Program-made: the position numbers and the translations under genes
Part shown: positions 7,489 through 16,567 of the stretch, one piece after another
Layout of the letters: every line of letters starts with the position of its first letter
Position numbering within the stretch: position 1 is the stretch's first letter
Source: Prolixibacteraceae bacterium
GTDB taxonomy: Bacteria > Bacteroidota > Bacteroidia > Bacteroidales > Prolixibacteraceae
Assembly (NCBI GenBank): GCA_019163175.1
Contig: JAFLKN010000008.1
Coordinates: 109,858-173,857 of the forward strand
Reading direction: 5' to 3'
Length of the DNA stretch: 64,000 nucleotides
Notes under the pieces: generated by a model
The model's input: the letters and a program-made list of their open reading frames with translations, nothing else
Told to the model about the DNA's origin: nothing
The model's database searches: none

Positions 7489-9162
7489 ATGAAACTTCAA
7501 TCCAAAATACTCATTTTACTTTCCACCATTTTTGGAGTTATCATTTTTACCTTTTTATTCTACCAGTACATTCTGATTCACGAAAAAAAGTTGTTTTATA
7601 TTGAAAATAAAAAAAATCAGGAACTAGTCATCGATAAGGTTTTACAACTGAACAGGGTAAAATATGAACAGCTTATAAGCGACAATTCCGGTTGGGACGA
7701 AATGGTCGATTTTGCTTTAAAACCCGATTTATCTTGGGCAAAAGACAATGTTGACTTTTTCGTAAATTCATTTAAACTTACATTTGTTCAGGTGTGCAAC
7801 AAGCAAAAGTCTCCAATATACAGCTATGGAGATTCTGTTTGCTTAAAGCACTGGGAATACCCCAATCCCCAAATGATTGAATCTTTCTTTTCGGATACAG
7901 CTTTCGTTCATTACTTTCAATATTGTGGAAATGATTTATTGGAAATTTTCGGAGCTACGATTGTTCCGGCCGACGATACCGACACCCGTAGGACTGCACC
8001 ACAAGGATATATTTTCATTGCAAAAAAATGGAATTCAGACTACATTGCAGAGCATAGCCAGGCGACTAACTATAAAGCGGAATTAATTTTTGAATCGTAT
8101 TTGCCAACTTTTAAACAAGATTCGAAAAGAGTTTATTTCACTAAAAGCCTTTTGGATCAAGATGGTGAAGCAATTGCTGCACTTCTTTTCAGCGCTAAAG
8201 ATATGTTGAAAGAAGATATGGAACCTTTCCTCTATCTTTCTATTATATTAACTATTATCGCTTTAACTGCGATTGTTATTTTTCTCTTTTACTTCCGCAA
8301 AATTATTCTTGTGCCTCTCAGGCAAATTAGCACCACTTTAGACACCCGCAATCCAGAGCACATAAAGCTACTTAATAGCAACACCAACGAATTTGAAAAA
8401 TTAAAAAAGCTGATTCTGAAATTTTTCCTCCAGGAAGAATTATTAAAAAAGAATAATGCCGAACTAAAAAATAACAATGTTACCAAAGACAAACTTTTCT
8501 CAATTATAGCTCATGACTTGAAAAACCCGGTTGGTAATATACTGGTCATTTCTAAGCTTATCAATTCAAATCTTAAAAATCAAGAGCAGGAAAATTTAGC
8601 CGAATTAATTGAAATGATTGGATCTCAGGCAGAAGAAACTTTAGAACTACTCGAAACCTTATTTGATTGGGCAAAATCTCAAACCGGACAAATCACTCAT
8701 AAGCCTGAAATACTAAACCTAAAGACATTAATTGAACAGGTAATTGAGACTCACAATCCAGCAGCACAGCTAAAAGATATTGTTATTGAATCTGAAACTT
8801 CTGAGGAGATAAAGATCTTTGCTGATCAAAATATGTTGAATACTATTTTACGGAATCTGACCACAAATGCCATCAAATTTACATATCCGAAAGGTCGAAT
8901 CCGTATTTCTGCTGAGCAAAAAACAGATAATATTGAAATAACTGTCTCGGACAATGGTATTGGTATGGATGAAAAAACAATTGACTCCCTTTTCCGCATC
9001 GATACAACTCATACAGCCATGGGAACAGCCGATGAAAAAGGTACCGGTTTGGGCCTGATAATTTGCAAAGAATTTATTGAAAGGCATGGCGGTCAAATTA
9101 AGATTGAAAGCAAACTTGGGAAAGGCAGTAAATTTATTTTCAATTTACCCACAACGGTGTAG
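7489..9162 (+). CDS. Orphan sensor histidine kinase with periplasmic CHASE4-like domain
   Basis: Inner-membrane kinase of 557 residues. Transmembrane helices at about 8-30 and 249-270 enclose a periplasmic sensor region whose SDNSGWDEM segment (about residues 64-72) resembles CHASE4 domains. A short linker follows, then a HisKA domain with the phosphoacceptor His342 in FSIIAHDLKNP, and a HATPase_c domain with the N box (LRNLTTNAIKF), G1 box (DNGIGMD) and G2 box (GTGLGL). No response regulator or receiver domain is encoded beside it, so its partner must be elsewhere. The ligand is unknown. A long bidirectional terminator follows. Confidence 0.88.
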   Translation: MKLQSKILILLSTIFGVIIFTFLFYQYILIHEKKLFYIENKKNQELVIDKVLQLNRVKYEQLISDNSGWDEMVDFALKPDLSWAKDNVDFFVNSFKLTFVQVCNKQKSPIYSYGDSVCLKHWEYPNPQMIESFFSDTAFVHYFQYCGNDLLEIFGATIVPADDTDTRRTAPQGYIFIAKKWNSDYIAEHSQATNYKAELIFESYLPTFKQDSKRVYFTKSLLDQDGEAIAALLFSAKDMLKEDMEPFLYLSIILTIIALTAIVIFLFYFRKIILVPLRQISTTLDTRNPEHIKLLNSNTNEFEKLKKLILKFFLQEELLKKNNAELKNNNVTKDKLFSIIAHDLKNPVGNILVISKLINSNLKNQEQENLAELIEMIGSQAEETLELLETLFDWAKSQTGQITHKPEILNLKTLIEQVIETHNPAAQLKDIVIESETSEEIKIFADQNMLNTILRNLTTNAIKFTYPKGRIRISAEQKTDNIEITVSDNGIGMDEKTIDSLFRIDTTHTAMGTADEKGTGLGLIICKEFIERHGGQIKIESKLGKGSKFIFNLPTTV

Positions 9163-9182
9163 ATCAAAATTCTTGTACCGAT

Positions 9183-9234
9183 AAAAAAGAACAGAATCAA
9201 AAATCATAACAAAAACTTTTGATTCTGTTCTTTT
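9183..9234. terminator. Bidirectional terminator between convergent genes
   Basis: Exact 14-bp inverted repeat, 9189-9202 against 9217-9230 (GAACAGAATCAAAA and its complement), with a 14-base loop. A-rich on the left and T-rich on the right, so it can serve the kinase gene on the plus strand and the small gene on the minus strand. Confidence 0.85.
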
Positions 9235-9245
9235 ATCAAATCAGC

Positions 9246-9632
9246 TTATTGTCCTCGTTCCTGCATCCGTTTTGCCCGTTCTTCGGCTTGTTTCTTGCGG
9301 AATTCATCCAATTTTACGCCTTGTTCAGCTGTCAACACAGCTTTCAATGCTTTATCGGTTTCGGCCATCATCTTGGTGCGTTCTTCACGCATTTTATCAC
9401 GGTCAAAACTTCCGCTTTCACGCATTTTGGCAAAAGCTTCCGATTGTTTTTTCTGTGCCTCAGTAACAATGGGTGTAATCTTGGCAACTTCGTCTTTATT
9501 CAGACTTAAGGCAGTTGTAATACCTTCAATTTCCCGCTGAAGCCGTGCTGCAGGATCGCCACCACCGGGCTGAGCAAAACCTGAAGCCGTAGCAAAAAGA
9601 GCAACTAATAAAATCAAAATAATTTTTTTCAT
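9246..9632 (-). CDS. Small exported Spy/CpxP-like protein
   Basis: 128 residues with a clear Sec signal peptide (MKKIILILLVALFATASGFA, cleavage near AQP). The mature part is almost wholly helical and highly charged, with an LNKDEVAKITPIV...LTAEQGVKLDEF pattern (two LT/LN-x-E/Q helices) that recalls Spy/CpxP/DUF4890-type periplasmic chaperone or metal-sensing proteins. The C-terminus is Arg/Lys/Glu-rich. The family link rests on this pattern and size only. Convergent with the histidine kinase; no shared promoter with it. Confidence 0.65.
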   Translation of the reverse strand: MKKIILILLVALFATASGFAQPGGGDPAARLQREIEGITTALSLNKDEVAKITPIVTEAQKKQSEAFAKMRESGSFDRDKMREERTKMMAETDKALKAVLTAEQGVKLDEFRKKQAEERAKRMQERGQ

Positions 9633-9779
9633 AATTGGTGAAATTTAGATTCTGCTTTTAGACTTCAAACAACACCTTTGGTTTAACCTGATTATTAATA
9701 TTTTATGAATTAAATTTTCACATCAGGAAGCAATTAAAATAGCAGAACAATATTATTCTGCAACCTAAATTTGCTCAAT

Positions 9780-9816
9780 AAAAAATCCCCTCCTGAAGCT
9801 AGTTCAGAAGGGGATT
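9780..9816 (-). terminator. Terminator of the GH3 gene
   Basis: Read on the minus strand, AATCCCCT-type arms (AGGGGATT / AATCCCCT plus an inner CTGAA/TTCAG pair) form a hairpin of 9784-9815 that leads into TTTTTTATT. It begins 24 bases after the GH3 stop codon. Confidence 0.8.
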
Positions 9817-9839
9817 GATCACACAAACAATTCTCTAAA

Positions 9840-12473
9840 TCAATTTTTTATTTCAAGAACTTTCCCTAATAGTTTTACTCTTCCGGTTAAAGTTTCTGTC
9901 GTTTCAGCATTGGTCGATCCGGTAAATCCGGGTTGTTCTCCACCTACGGAAATAGTGAAAAATCCCGGTTCTATCACCTGCTTCTCTTTATCATTTATCA
10001 TCGATAGCTGACGTGGTTCAAGCGAAAATTCAACCGTTTTTGTTTCTCCTTTTTTCAATGAGATACGTTTAAACCCTTCCAACTGACGAATTGGGCGGGG
10101 AGTTGAAGCTTTTTCATCAGCAATATACAACTGCACCACTTCTTCACCATCGCGCTCACCAGCATTGGTCACTTTCACTGAAACTGTGATCTTATCTCCA
10201 ACTTTGGCTTCTTTCGGAACATTCAGATCGGCATATTTGAAGTTGCTATAACTTAAACCAAATCCGAAAGGATAAATGGGTTCCTGACGGAAATACCGGT
10301 AAGTTCGGCCTTCCATGTCGTAATTTTCGAAGTCAGGAAGCTGCTCAACCGACTTGTAATATGTTACCGGTAAACGACCGGCAGGATTGTAATCGCCGAA
10401 CAGAACGTCGGCAACCGCATTTCCACCCTGCTGTCCGGGGTAACCTGCAGTCAGAATAGCATCCATATTTGCGGCGGCATAATTAATCGAAAGTGCGCTA
10501 CCGTTAATTAGTACCAAAACCATAGGTTTTCCTGTTGCTTTCAGGGCTTCCATCAGGTCGCTCTGTGTTTTGGGCAGGTTCAGGTGAGTGCGGTCACCAC
10601 CTTTAAATCCGTCTACCTGAATAGGCATCTCTTCGCCTTCTAAACGTTGGTTCAATCCAAGCACCAAAACTACTACATCCGACTTTTTAGCGGCTTCAAC
10701 AGCTTGCGCCTGCATATTGGGTTGTGGAGTTGCCCAAAGCAAACGGGCATCGCCGTCGCCATGATAATTGCGGTAATCGAATACCAGTTTATATTTCTTT
10801 CCTACTTCCAATGTCATTTTTTTTGAACCATGGAATGCATGATGCTCGCCACCACCTGCTAACAATTCTTTTCCATCAAGGTAAATTTTGAATGCTGGCA
10901 TACTCCATCCACCAATTTCATAATCACCGGTTTGAGGAACTTTCAGGAACGTTGTCCAGCGAACACTGAAATTATCAACCGGCATGCGTGGATCAGGTGA
11001 ACCCGACTCCCAATAAAAATTAATATTGTCATCAACCCGGGTAAAAAGTGGCTGCCCTTCAAGTTTATTATTGGCAAAATATTCACCCAAAGCGCCTTGT
11101 TTTCCATCTTCTGTTTCCAGATAAATGGATGGTATCGGAACCAGCTTCGAAATGCCGTCGGCCAGTTCGCTACCCTGAGCATAAATCACTTCGGTTTGCG
11201 GTTCAACCTTATTTTTAATTCCCTGAAGTACAGTTACCGGATTAGACGGAATACCGTTGTAATTTCCCCATAACGATTCAATTTCGTCAGCATTCGGACC
11301 TATTACAGCAACTTTTTTCAATTTTTTGCTTAACGGAAGCGTCTTGTTGGCATTTTTCAGGAGTACAATACTTTTTTGAGCTGCTACACGAGCAAGGTAG
11401 TCGTTGGCCGGATTGTTATTTACTGAAAAAGGAATTTGTGCATACGCCACTTTTTCATCCGGATCGAACATTCCAAGTTTCATTCGTGCTGTCATCAGGC
11501 GGCCAACACAAACATCCAAATCCTTTTCAGTAACAAGTCCTCTTTTTAAAGCCTCAGGCAAAGCCTTGTAAGTATTTCCACATTCCAGATCTGTTCCTTT
11601 TTTAACTGCCATTGCAGCCGCTTCAGCTTCATCCTTGGCAATTTTGTGGTACTGCCAAATGTCGGCAATCGCCCAGCAATCGCTCACTACATAACCTTTA
11701 AATCCCCATTCGTTCCGAAGTATACCTGAAAGTTCGGTGCTCGCGCAACAAGCCTCGCCACGGAACCGGTTATAGGCACCCATGATTGAATAGACATCGC
11801 CATCGACAACCAATGTTCGGAAAGCTGGCAAATAGGTTTCGCGTAAATCACGTTCGCTGATCCGCGCATCAAATACATGGCGAGAAGGTTCCGGACCAGA
11901 ATGAACCGCAAAATGTTTGGCAGTTGCAACTACTTTCAGGTAATTCGGGTCGTCTCCCTGCAATCCTTTTACAAACTGCGTTCCCATCTGTCCGGTCAGG
12001 TAAGGATCTTCGCCATAAGTTTCGTGGCCACGTCCCCAACGCGGATCGCGGAAAATATTAATATTTGGCGACCAAAAGGTTAAACCCTGATAGATGTTAC
12101 GAAGTCCGCGGCGGGCAAATTCATGATGTTTGGCACGGGCCTCATCGGAAATAGCATTGGCGACCTCGTGAATTAACTCGGTATCCCACGATGCAGCAAC
12201 TGAAATTGACTGCGGAAAAACAGTGGCATAGCCGGCACGGGCAACACCGTGCAAACATTCGTTCCACCAATTATACTCGGGAATTCCAAGTCGCGGAATT
12301 GCCGGAGAGGTAAAAAGCATCTGCGCCATTTTTTCCTGAATAGTCATTTCAGAAAGCAGGTTTTCAACGCGCTCCTGCGTGGATAAATTGGTATTTTGAA
12401 ATTGAAATTTTCCCTGTGCATTCCCCAAAAATGGGAGTGAAAGCAACAGGATTGAATATAAAACTTGTTTCAT
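9840..12473 (-). CDS. Glycoside hydrolase family 3 with PA14 insert (beta-glucosidase/beta-xylosidase type)
   Basis: Exported enzyme of 877 residues; signal peptide MKQVLYSILLLSLPFLGNAQ. The order is an N-terminal TIM barrel, an (alpha/beta)6-sandwich interrupted by a PA14 domain (about residues 455-590; GEYFANNKLEGQPLF start), and a fibronectin-III-like end (about 780-850). The nucleophile is Asp265 in YVVSDCWAI, and KHF (186-188) belongs to the substrate-binding set. IFRDPRWGRGHETYGEDPYLT resembles the plant BXL/beta-xylosidase subgroup, so xylose- or arabinose-type substrates are possible, but many PA14-GH3 are beta-glucosidases. Single-gene unit with its own promoter and terminator, outside the PUL. 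Confidence 0.9.
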   Translation of the reverse strand: MKQVLYSILLLSLPFLGNAQGKFQFQNTNLSTQERVENLLSEMTIQEKMAQMLFTSPAIPRLGIPEYNWWNECLHGVARAGYATVFPQSISVAASWDTELIHEVANAISDEARAKHHEFARRGLRNIYQGLTFWSPNINIFRDPRWGRGHETYGEDPYLTGQMGTQFVKGLQGDDPNYLKVVATAKHFAVHSGPEPSRHVFDARISERDLRETYLPAFRTLVVDGDVYSIMGAYNRFRGEACCASTELSGILRNEWGFKGYVVSDCWAIADIWQYHKIAKDEAEAAAMAVKKGTDLECGNTYKALPEALKRGLVTEKDLDVCVGRLMTARMKLGMFDPDEKVAYAQIPFSVNNNPANDYLARVAAQKSIVLLKNANKTLPLSKKLKKVAVIGPNADEIESLWGNYNGIPSNPVTVLQGIKNKVEPQTEVIYAQGSELADGISKLVPIPSIYLETEDGKQGALGEYFANNKLEGQPLFTRVDDNINFYWESGSPDPRMPVDNFSVRWTTFLKVPQTGDYEIGGWSMPAFKIYLDGKELLAGGGEHHAFHGSKKMTLEVGKKYKLVFDYRNYHGDGDARLLWATPQPNMQAQAVEAAKKSDVVVLVLGLNQRLEGEEMPIQVDGFKGGDRTHLNLPKTQSDLMEALKATGKPMVLVLINGSALSINYAAANMDAILTAGYPGQQGGNAVADVLFGDYNPAGRLPVTYYKSVEQLPDFENYDMEGRTYRYFRQEPIYPFGFGLSYSNFKYADLNVPKEAKVGDKITVSVKVTNAGERDGEEVVQLYIADEKASTPRPIRQLEGFKRISLKKGETKTVEFSLEPRQLSMINDKEKQVIEPGFFTISVGGEQPGFTGSTNAETTETLTGRVKLLGKVLEIKN

Positions 12474-12493
12474 AACTATTGATTTATTTAAAC

Positions 12494-12541
12494 TGGTCTG
12501 GTCTGGTCGGCAAAGCTATAAAATGAAAAGAAATTATCAAG
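12494..12541 (-). promoter_or_regulatory. Predicted Bacteroidota promoter of the GH3 gene
   Basis: On the minus strand a TAnnTTTG box (TAGCTTTG, 12511-12518) is preceded at 19 bases by a -33 TTG (12538-12540). The start of transcription would fall near 12504, inside a tandem of the five-base unit GGTCT (plus strand, 12494-12508). Confidence 0.5.
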
Positions 12542-12614
12542 CCCAAAACATTAGTTCTATGCAGTCGGAACGAATGTTCGATTAGCAAAATTCTGTAATT
12601 CGTTGGAATCCCTT

Positions 12615-13235
12615 CTAATCCAGGTAAACATCAGTTTTTTCTCCCCTGAAATATTCAAACATCAGCTGTATTTGCGATTCCAGGTTGCGTGGCTGCGACA
12701 ATTCCGGCAAATTAGTTTCGTTAAACCAGCCTACACTGGTGGTCTCCTCTCCCACTGCAATACGGTTATCAACAGGTTTACACAAAATAAAAAGCTTGTA
12801 CACATATTCAAATTCGGGTGGCATTTGCTGCGCAGTTTTATCCATCACCGCAAGCAATCGGCTGGCTTTTACTGTCAGTCCGGCTTCTTCGAAACATTCC
12901 TTTTCGGCAATCTGACGTGGTGTATAACCCACATCAGCCCACCCACCAGGCAACGACCAGCATCCATCCACTTTTTCCTGAACGAGCAAGATCTGTCCTT
13001 CCGGATTAAAAACCACAGCCCGAACATCAACTTTGGGTGTTTTGTAGCCGTTTTTCTCCTGAATAACCGCCCGAATCTTTGTTACCGGAACATCGGTGAG
13101 TTGCTCCAGCATTTTCAGACAGATATCCTGTATCTCGTCGTACCGTTCCTTGTCGTAATTGCTGTTGCAATATTCAAGGCCAATTTCGGCCAAAGCCTGA
13201 ATGCGTTTTATCTGTTCGAAGAAATGTCGTTCCAT
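12615..13235 (-). CDS. NUDIX hydrolase with N-terminal accessory domain
   Basis: Cytoplasmic 206-residue protein. The first 65 residues are a helical NUDIX-hydrolase N-terminal domain (PF12535-like; AEIGLEYCNSNYDKERY), followed by the NUDIX fold. The NUDIX box reads GGWADVGYTPRQIAEKECFEEAGL: the EE of the metal site is kept, while the usual GE is GY and the Arg of REUxEE is Lys, which is usual for this subgroup. Such proteins hydrolyse nucleoside-diphosphate derivatives such as ADP-ribose or dinucleotides; the true substrate is unknown. Its start lies 5 bases after the stop of the upstream DUF1080 fusion gene, so the two are likely cotranscribed. Confidence 0.85.
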   Translation of the reverse strand: MERHFFEQIKRIQALAEIGLEYCNSNYDKERYDEIQDICLKMLEQLTDVPVTKIRAVIQEKNGYKTPKVDVRAVVFNPEGQILLVQEKVDGCWSLPGGWADVGYTPRQIAEKECFEEAGLTVKASRLLAVMDKTAQQMPPEFEYVYKLFILCKPVDNRIAVGEETTSVGWFNETNLPELSQPRNLESQIQLMFEYFRGEKTDVYLD

Positions 13236-13240
13236 TTGAA

Positions 13241-14719
13241 TTAACCAGTAATTTTAGCCGGAAGTCCCTTTACCAGAACCGGTTTCTCATTCTGTTTTTT
13301 GGGCATAAACATATCCTTGTACGTCAGTCCAAGTTTCTCTTTCATTTCAAACGAATAATCGAGTGTACCCAAATCGGCTCCGGTATTGTTTGTTCCGAAA
13401 GTGAATTTCACTCCTGCTTCTTTGGCTTTCCGGAGAATTTTTTCGGTCGGAAGTTTATATCGTGAATTGATTTCGAGAGCTACTCCGTTTTTGGCCAATA
13501 CGTTAACAAAACGATCAATCCTGGCATCCGTCCAAAGTTCATCGTACTTGGCAGCAATCACCGCTGGTAGAAAAGTTGGGTTTACATGAATATCAATTGG
13601 CTCCTGCGAAACCACACTCTCAATTTTTCCGATCAGCTCGTCCATAAATTTTTGCTCGTCATCTACAAAAACTTCGTCAGGCATCCAAAGCCGCATCCGT
13701 CGCCCTTTATGGTCGGTCCAGGTCATCCCATCAGTAAAAATATAATCGAATTTGGCTACCGCTTCCGGCGAAAAGAGGGTTATCCATTCACGGCCTTCGG
13801 CCTGCATACCCCTGAAAATCGGTTTGGTTTTCACGGTATCCATGTAAGCGCCCAGCGAAGCATCATCTGTTACCGGAAATTTCAAGCCGCAATTGGGTGC
13901 AATGCCATAATTGATGCCCAGTTTCAGTGAGTTTTCGCAAGCTTGTGCAATGGTCAGGCCACCCTTCAGATGCACATGAAAATCGATCACCGGGAAGTTT
14001 TCGAACATCATTTTGGTGATTTTGTTGTCCCATTCTTTGGTAACCAGCAATTCAGATTTTGCAGCTTTGGGCAGAGGTCTTACCTGGATACTTTTGAAAT
14101 ATACTTTGCTTTGTTCATCGTGGCATTGAAGCGCAATGCGTCCGGCACTAAAAACTTTTAGTTTGTCGTTTTTGGGGCGGTATGGATCATCAGGCTGAAT
14201 GTAATCGACCACTTTGTTTCCGTTAACAAATACTTCGCAGCGGTTTTCCACAACTTTGAACGACAATTCAAACCACTCGTTATCATTGGCAGTCGGGTAA
14301 TATACATTACGGATTCCGTAGATACTTCCTGTTTTTTTCAATTCCTGAAAATCGCCCGGACGTTCGTACGAATTGTTAATCTGAACTTCGTAACCGCGCA
14401 AAAGTGGTCCGTAAGGCTGCTCCTGAGTATGAAAAACGATTCCGGAATTGCTGCTCGGCTCCGATTTTACCATGGCTTTCAGCTCGAAGTTGCGGAAAAC
14501 ACCTTTCTTAAAATCGCCGGTATAAAACAGGTGACTAATAGGTCCATTGGCGACCAGCAATCCATCTTCAACTTTAAACGATTCGGGATTTTGATTAGCC
14601 GACCAGCCATCGAGATTCTTTCCATTGAAAAGTTCGGTCCACTCAGCTTCTTTTTGCTGACAGGAAGCCAACAGAAAAGCACATAAAATGATGATCAGCC
14701 TGAATTTAAATTTGCACAT
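13241..14719 (-). CDS. Lipoprotein fusing a DUF1080 domain to an amidohydrolase/PHP-like domain
   Basis: Lipoprotein signal with lipobox LLASC (Cys about residue 20). Residues about 25-215 form a DUF1080 (3-keto-glycoside hydrolase/concanavalin-like lectin) domain, recognised by WTELFNGKNLDGW, SNSGIVFHTQEQ and SGRIALQCHD-like signatures. Residues about 235-490 form a second domain that opens with FPVIDFHVHLKG, a metal-binding HxH typical of TIM-barrel amidohydrolases or PHP phosphoesterases; DIHVNPTFLP and FGTNNTG follow. The combination suggests binding or cleavage of a carbohydrate followed by metal-dependent hydrolysis at the cell surface or periplasm. The exact reaction cannot be named. 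It is upstream of and close to the NUDIX gene. Confidence 0.75.
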   Translation of the reverse strand: MCKFKFRLIIILCAFLLASCQQKEAEWTELFNGKNLDGWSANQNPESFKVEDGLLVANGPISHLFYTGDFKKGVFRNFELKAMVKSEPSSNSGIVFHTQEQPYGPLLRGYEVQINNSYERPGDFQELKKTGSIYGIRNVYYPTANDNEWFELSFKVVENRCEVFVNGNKVVDYIQPDDPYRPKNDKLKVFSAGRIALQCHDEQSKVYFKSIQVRPLPKAAKSELLVTKEWDNKITKMMFENFPVIDFHVHLKGGLTIAQACENSLKLGINYGIAPNCGLKFPVTDDASLGAYMDTVKTKPIFRGMQAEGREWITLFSPEAVAKFDYIFTDGMTWTDHKGRRMRLWMPDEVFVDDEQKFMDELIGKIESVVSQEPIDIHVNPTFLPAVIAAKYDELWTDARIDRFVNVLAKNGVALEINSRYKLPTEKILRKAKEAGVKFTFGTNNTGADLGTLDYSFEMKEKLGLTYKDMFMPKKQNEKPVLVKGLPAKITG

Positions 14720-14742
14720 GTTGGTTTAGTTTAGATTCAAAA

Positions 14743-14750
14743 CAAAGGTA
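14743..14750 (-). promoter_or_regulatory. Candidate -7 box of the DUF1080 fusion gene
   Basis: TACCTTTG on the minus strand, 24 bases before the start codon, fits TAnnTTTG. No good -33 element is seen at the expected distance, so this is tentative. Confidence 0.3.
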
Positions 14751-14878
14751 AAAATCTAAACAAAACACCGGTCTTTAAATTGCCGAATTTCTAACAAATT
14801 AAGCCCGATCAAACGATTCAGATTAGTAAAAAAGACAGATAATTCATGTGGATTGAAAATTTTCTGGTTCATTTTTCA

Positions 14879-14886
14879 TACTTTTG
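14879..14886 (+). promoter_or_regulatory. Candidate -7 box of the NIF3-HAD operon
   Basis: TACTTTTG fits TAnnTTTG; a TTG lies at 14853-14855, 23 bases upstream, slightly more than the usual spacing. It lies in the divergent gap (14720-14962) between the DUF1080 gene and the NIF3 gene. Confidence 0.4.
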
Positions 14887-14962
14887 AAATACTATTGTTT
14901 AGATAATCGTGAAAAATGTAACTCTTGCCGGCTAATTTTCTATTGCCGAAAAACTATTTTCT

Positions 14963-15850
14963 ATGAAGCTGATTGGTGCATGTTTAATTCTTTTGATTTT
15001 TGCAAGTTCGAGACAATTGCGTGCCTCTTCCGTTGTAACCGGCACATTAACTGCACGGCAAATCGTAGCTCAAATGCAGCAAAACCTGAATTGCACCTGG
15101 AGTCAGGAAACTGTTGACACTTTTAAATCGGGAAATCCGGACGATATGGTTACGGGTGTGGCCGTAAGTATGTTTGCCAACATGGAGACACTTCGGCAGG
15201 CCGTTGCCCAAAACTGCAACCTCATCATTGTTCACGAACCTACGTTTTACAATCACCTTGACAATACAGATAAACTGGAAGATAATCCGGTCTACCTGAA
15301 AAAGTTGGAATACATTAAAAAGCATAATCTTATCATTTTCAGGTTTCACGACCACTGGCACAAAACTGTGCCCGATGGCATTTATGTGGGTATGGTTGAC
15401 AAACTCGGCTGGAAAGCAAACCAGTTAGATAAATCGATGCTATTCTTTAAATTCGATGAACAGACAGTTGGTGGATTTGCCCAAAAACTTCAGGCTAAAT
15501 TAAAGGGAAGTCAGCTACGCATTGTGGGCGATCCGTTAATGCGGTTTACTAATGTGGCTTTAGCCGTTGGCGCTCCGGGCTCAGAATCACATATTAATTT
15601 GCTTACCGGCGAGTTTACCGAATTGCTTGTGGCAGGAGAGGCTCAGGAATGGGAAACCTACCAGTATGTGCTCGATGCCTCGATGTTGGGAATGAAAAAA
15701 GCCGCCATTTTTACAGGTCATATACCGTCGGAAGAAGCCGGAATGGAATACTGTGCCACCTGGATGAAAACCTTTGTTAAAGATATCCCGGTTATTTATC
15801 TCGAAAACGGATCGGCCTACTGGTCGGTTCAAAACACACCAAAGCCATGA
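14963..15850 (+). CDS. Exported NIF3-like (dinuclear metal centre) protein
   Basis: 295 residues. A Sec-type signal peptide (MKLIGACLILLIFASSRQLRA) precedes a NIF3/YbgI-type fold: LTARQIVAQMQQ, the HEPTFY metal motif (equivalent of HHP in cytosolic NIF3), FHDHWH, and the C-terminal FTGHIPSEEAGMEY, which supplies the further His/Glu metal ligands. Classical NIF3 proteins are cytosolic hexamers, some annotated as GTP cyclohydrolase 1 type 2; export is unusual for that fold. Its stop overlaps the start of the following HAD gene (ATGA, 15847-15850), implying translational coupling although the partner looks cytosolic. Function is not known. Confidence 0.75.
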   Translation: MKLIGACLILLIFASSRQLRASSVVTGTLTARQIVAQMQQNLNCTWSQETVDTFKSGNPDDMVTGVAVSMFANMETLRQAVAQNCNLIIVHEPTFYNHLDNTDKLEDNPVYLKKLEYIKKHNLIIFRFHDHWHKTVPDGIYVGMVDKLGWKANQLDKSMLFFKFDEQTVGGFAQKLQAKLKGSQLRIVGDPLMRFTNVALAVGAPGSESHINLLTGEFTELLVAGEAQEWETYQYVLDASMLGMKKAAIFTGHIPSEEAGMEYCATWMKTFVKDIPVIYLENGSAYWSVQNTPKP

Positions 15851-16488
15851 TAAAAGCCATTATTTTTGATATGGACGGAGTGTTGGTTGATAGCGAACCA
15901 TTCCACATTGAAATCGAGAAACAGCAGTTTCTCATGAATCAGCTTTCGATTACCAACGAGGAGCACCACCGTTACATGGGTGTTGCCACCAAAGTAATGT
16001 GGGAACAAATAGCCGAACGTCACTCGCTCAATGCTTCGGTGGAAGAACTGACCGAACAAAACCGCATTGAAAGCATTCGTTTTTTTACCGAAGTGAAAGA
16101 GATTCCGGTTATGCCAGGATTGATTGACCTTCTGGAAAAACTCCAGCAAAAAAAATACCCGATGGCCGTTGCATCGTCTTCTTTTCCTGAAATCATAGAA
16201 CTCATTTTGGAGCGAACTGGTATCAGAAAATATTTCCATGTGGTGGTTAGCAGTCAGGAAGCCGGGAAAAGCAAACCTGAACCCGATGTATTTCTGTTGG
16301 CCGCCCGCAAATTAAAAGTTATGCCCAACGACTGTATGGTTGTTGAAGATTCTAAAAACGGCATAAAAGCAGCGCAGGCCGCCGGAATGAGTTGCGTAGC
16401 CTACCAAAGCCACGGCGTTGACCCACAAAGCCAGAAAGAAGCCGATGCCGTAGTTAAAAGCTACGCACAGCTGGGAATGATGCTCTGA
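15847..16488 (+). CDS. HAD-superfamily phosphatase/phosphomutase (beta-phosphoglucomutase-like)
   Basis: 213 residues, no signal peptide. HAD motif I is IIFDMDGVLVDSE with the nucleophile Asp and the general acid two residues later; a helical cap follows; motif II is AVASSS, motif III includes the Lys of GKSKPEPDVFL and motif IV is VVEDSKNGIKAA. This pattern is subfamily IA with variant 3, shared by beta-phosphoglucomutase and by phosphatases of sugar phosphates such as 2-deoxyglucose-6-phosphate or phosphoglycolate. Substrate cannot be read. Coupled to the upstream NIF3-like gene by a four-base overlap. Convergent with the S9 peptidase gene. Confidence 0.85.
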   Translation: MIKAIIFDMDGVLVDSEPFHIEIEKQQFLMNQLSITNEEHHRYMGVATKVMWEQIAERHSLNASVEELTEQNRIESIRFFTEVKEIPVMPGLIDLLEKLQQKKYPMAVASSSFPEIIELILERTGIRKYFHVVVSSQEAGKSKPEPDVFLLAARKLKVMPNDCMVVEDSKNGIKAAQAAGMSCVAYQSHGVDPQSQKEADAVVKSYAQLGMML

Positions 16489-16567
16489 AAGAAGTTCAAC
16501 ATTCCAAGTTTCACGTTTCAAGTTGTGGGCGATAATCTGCAGCATTCGGACTTCTGCTCCCAAATTT

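Noticed and set aside
12603..13244. Long open frame on the plus strand (about 213 codons)
   Set aside because: It lies exactly antisense to the NUDIX gene, whose domain and motif are clear; the plus-strand product has no recognisable features.
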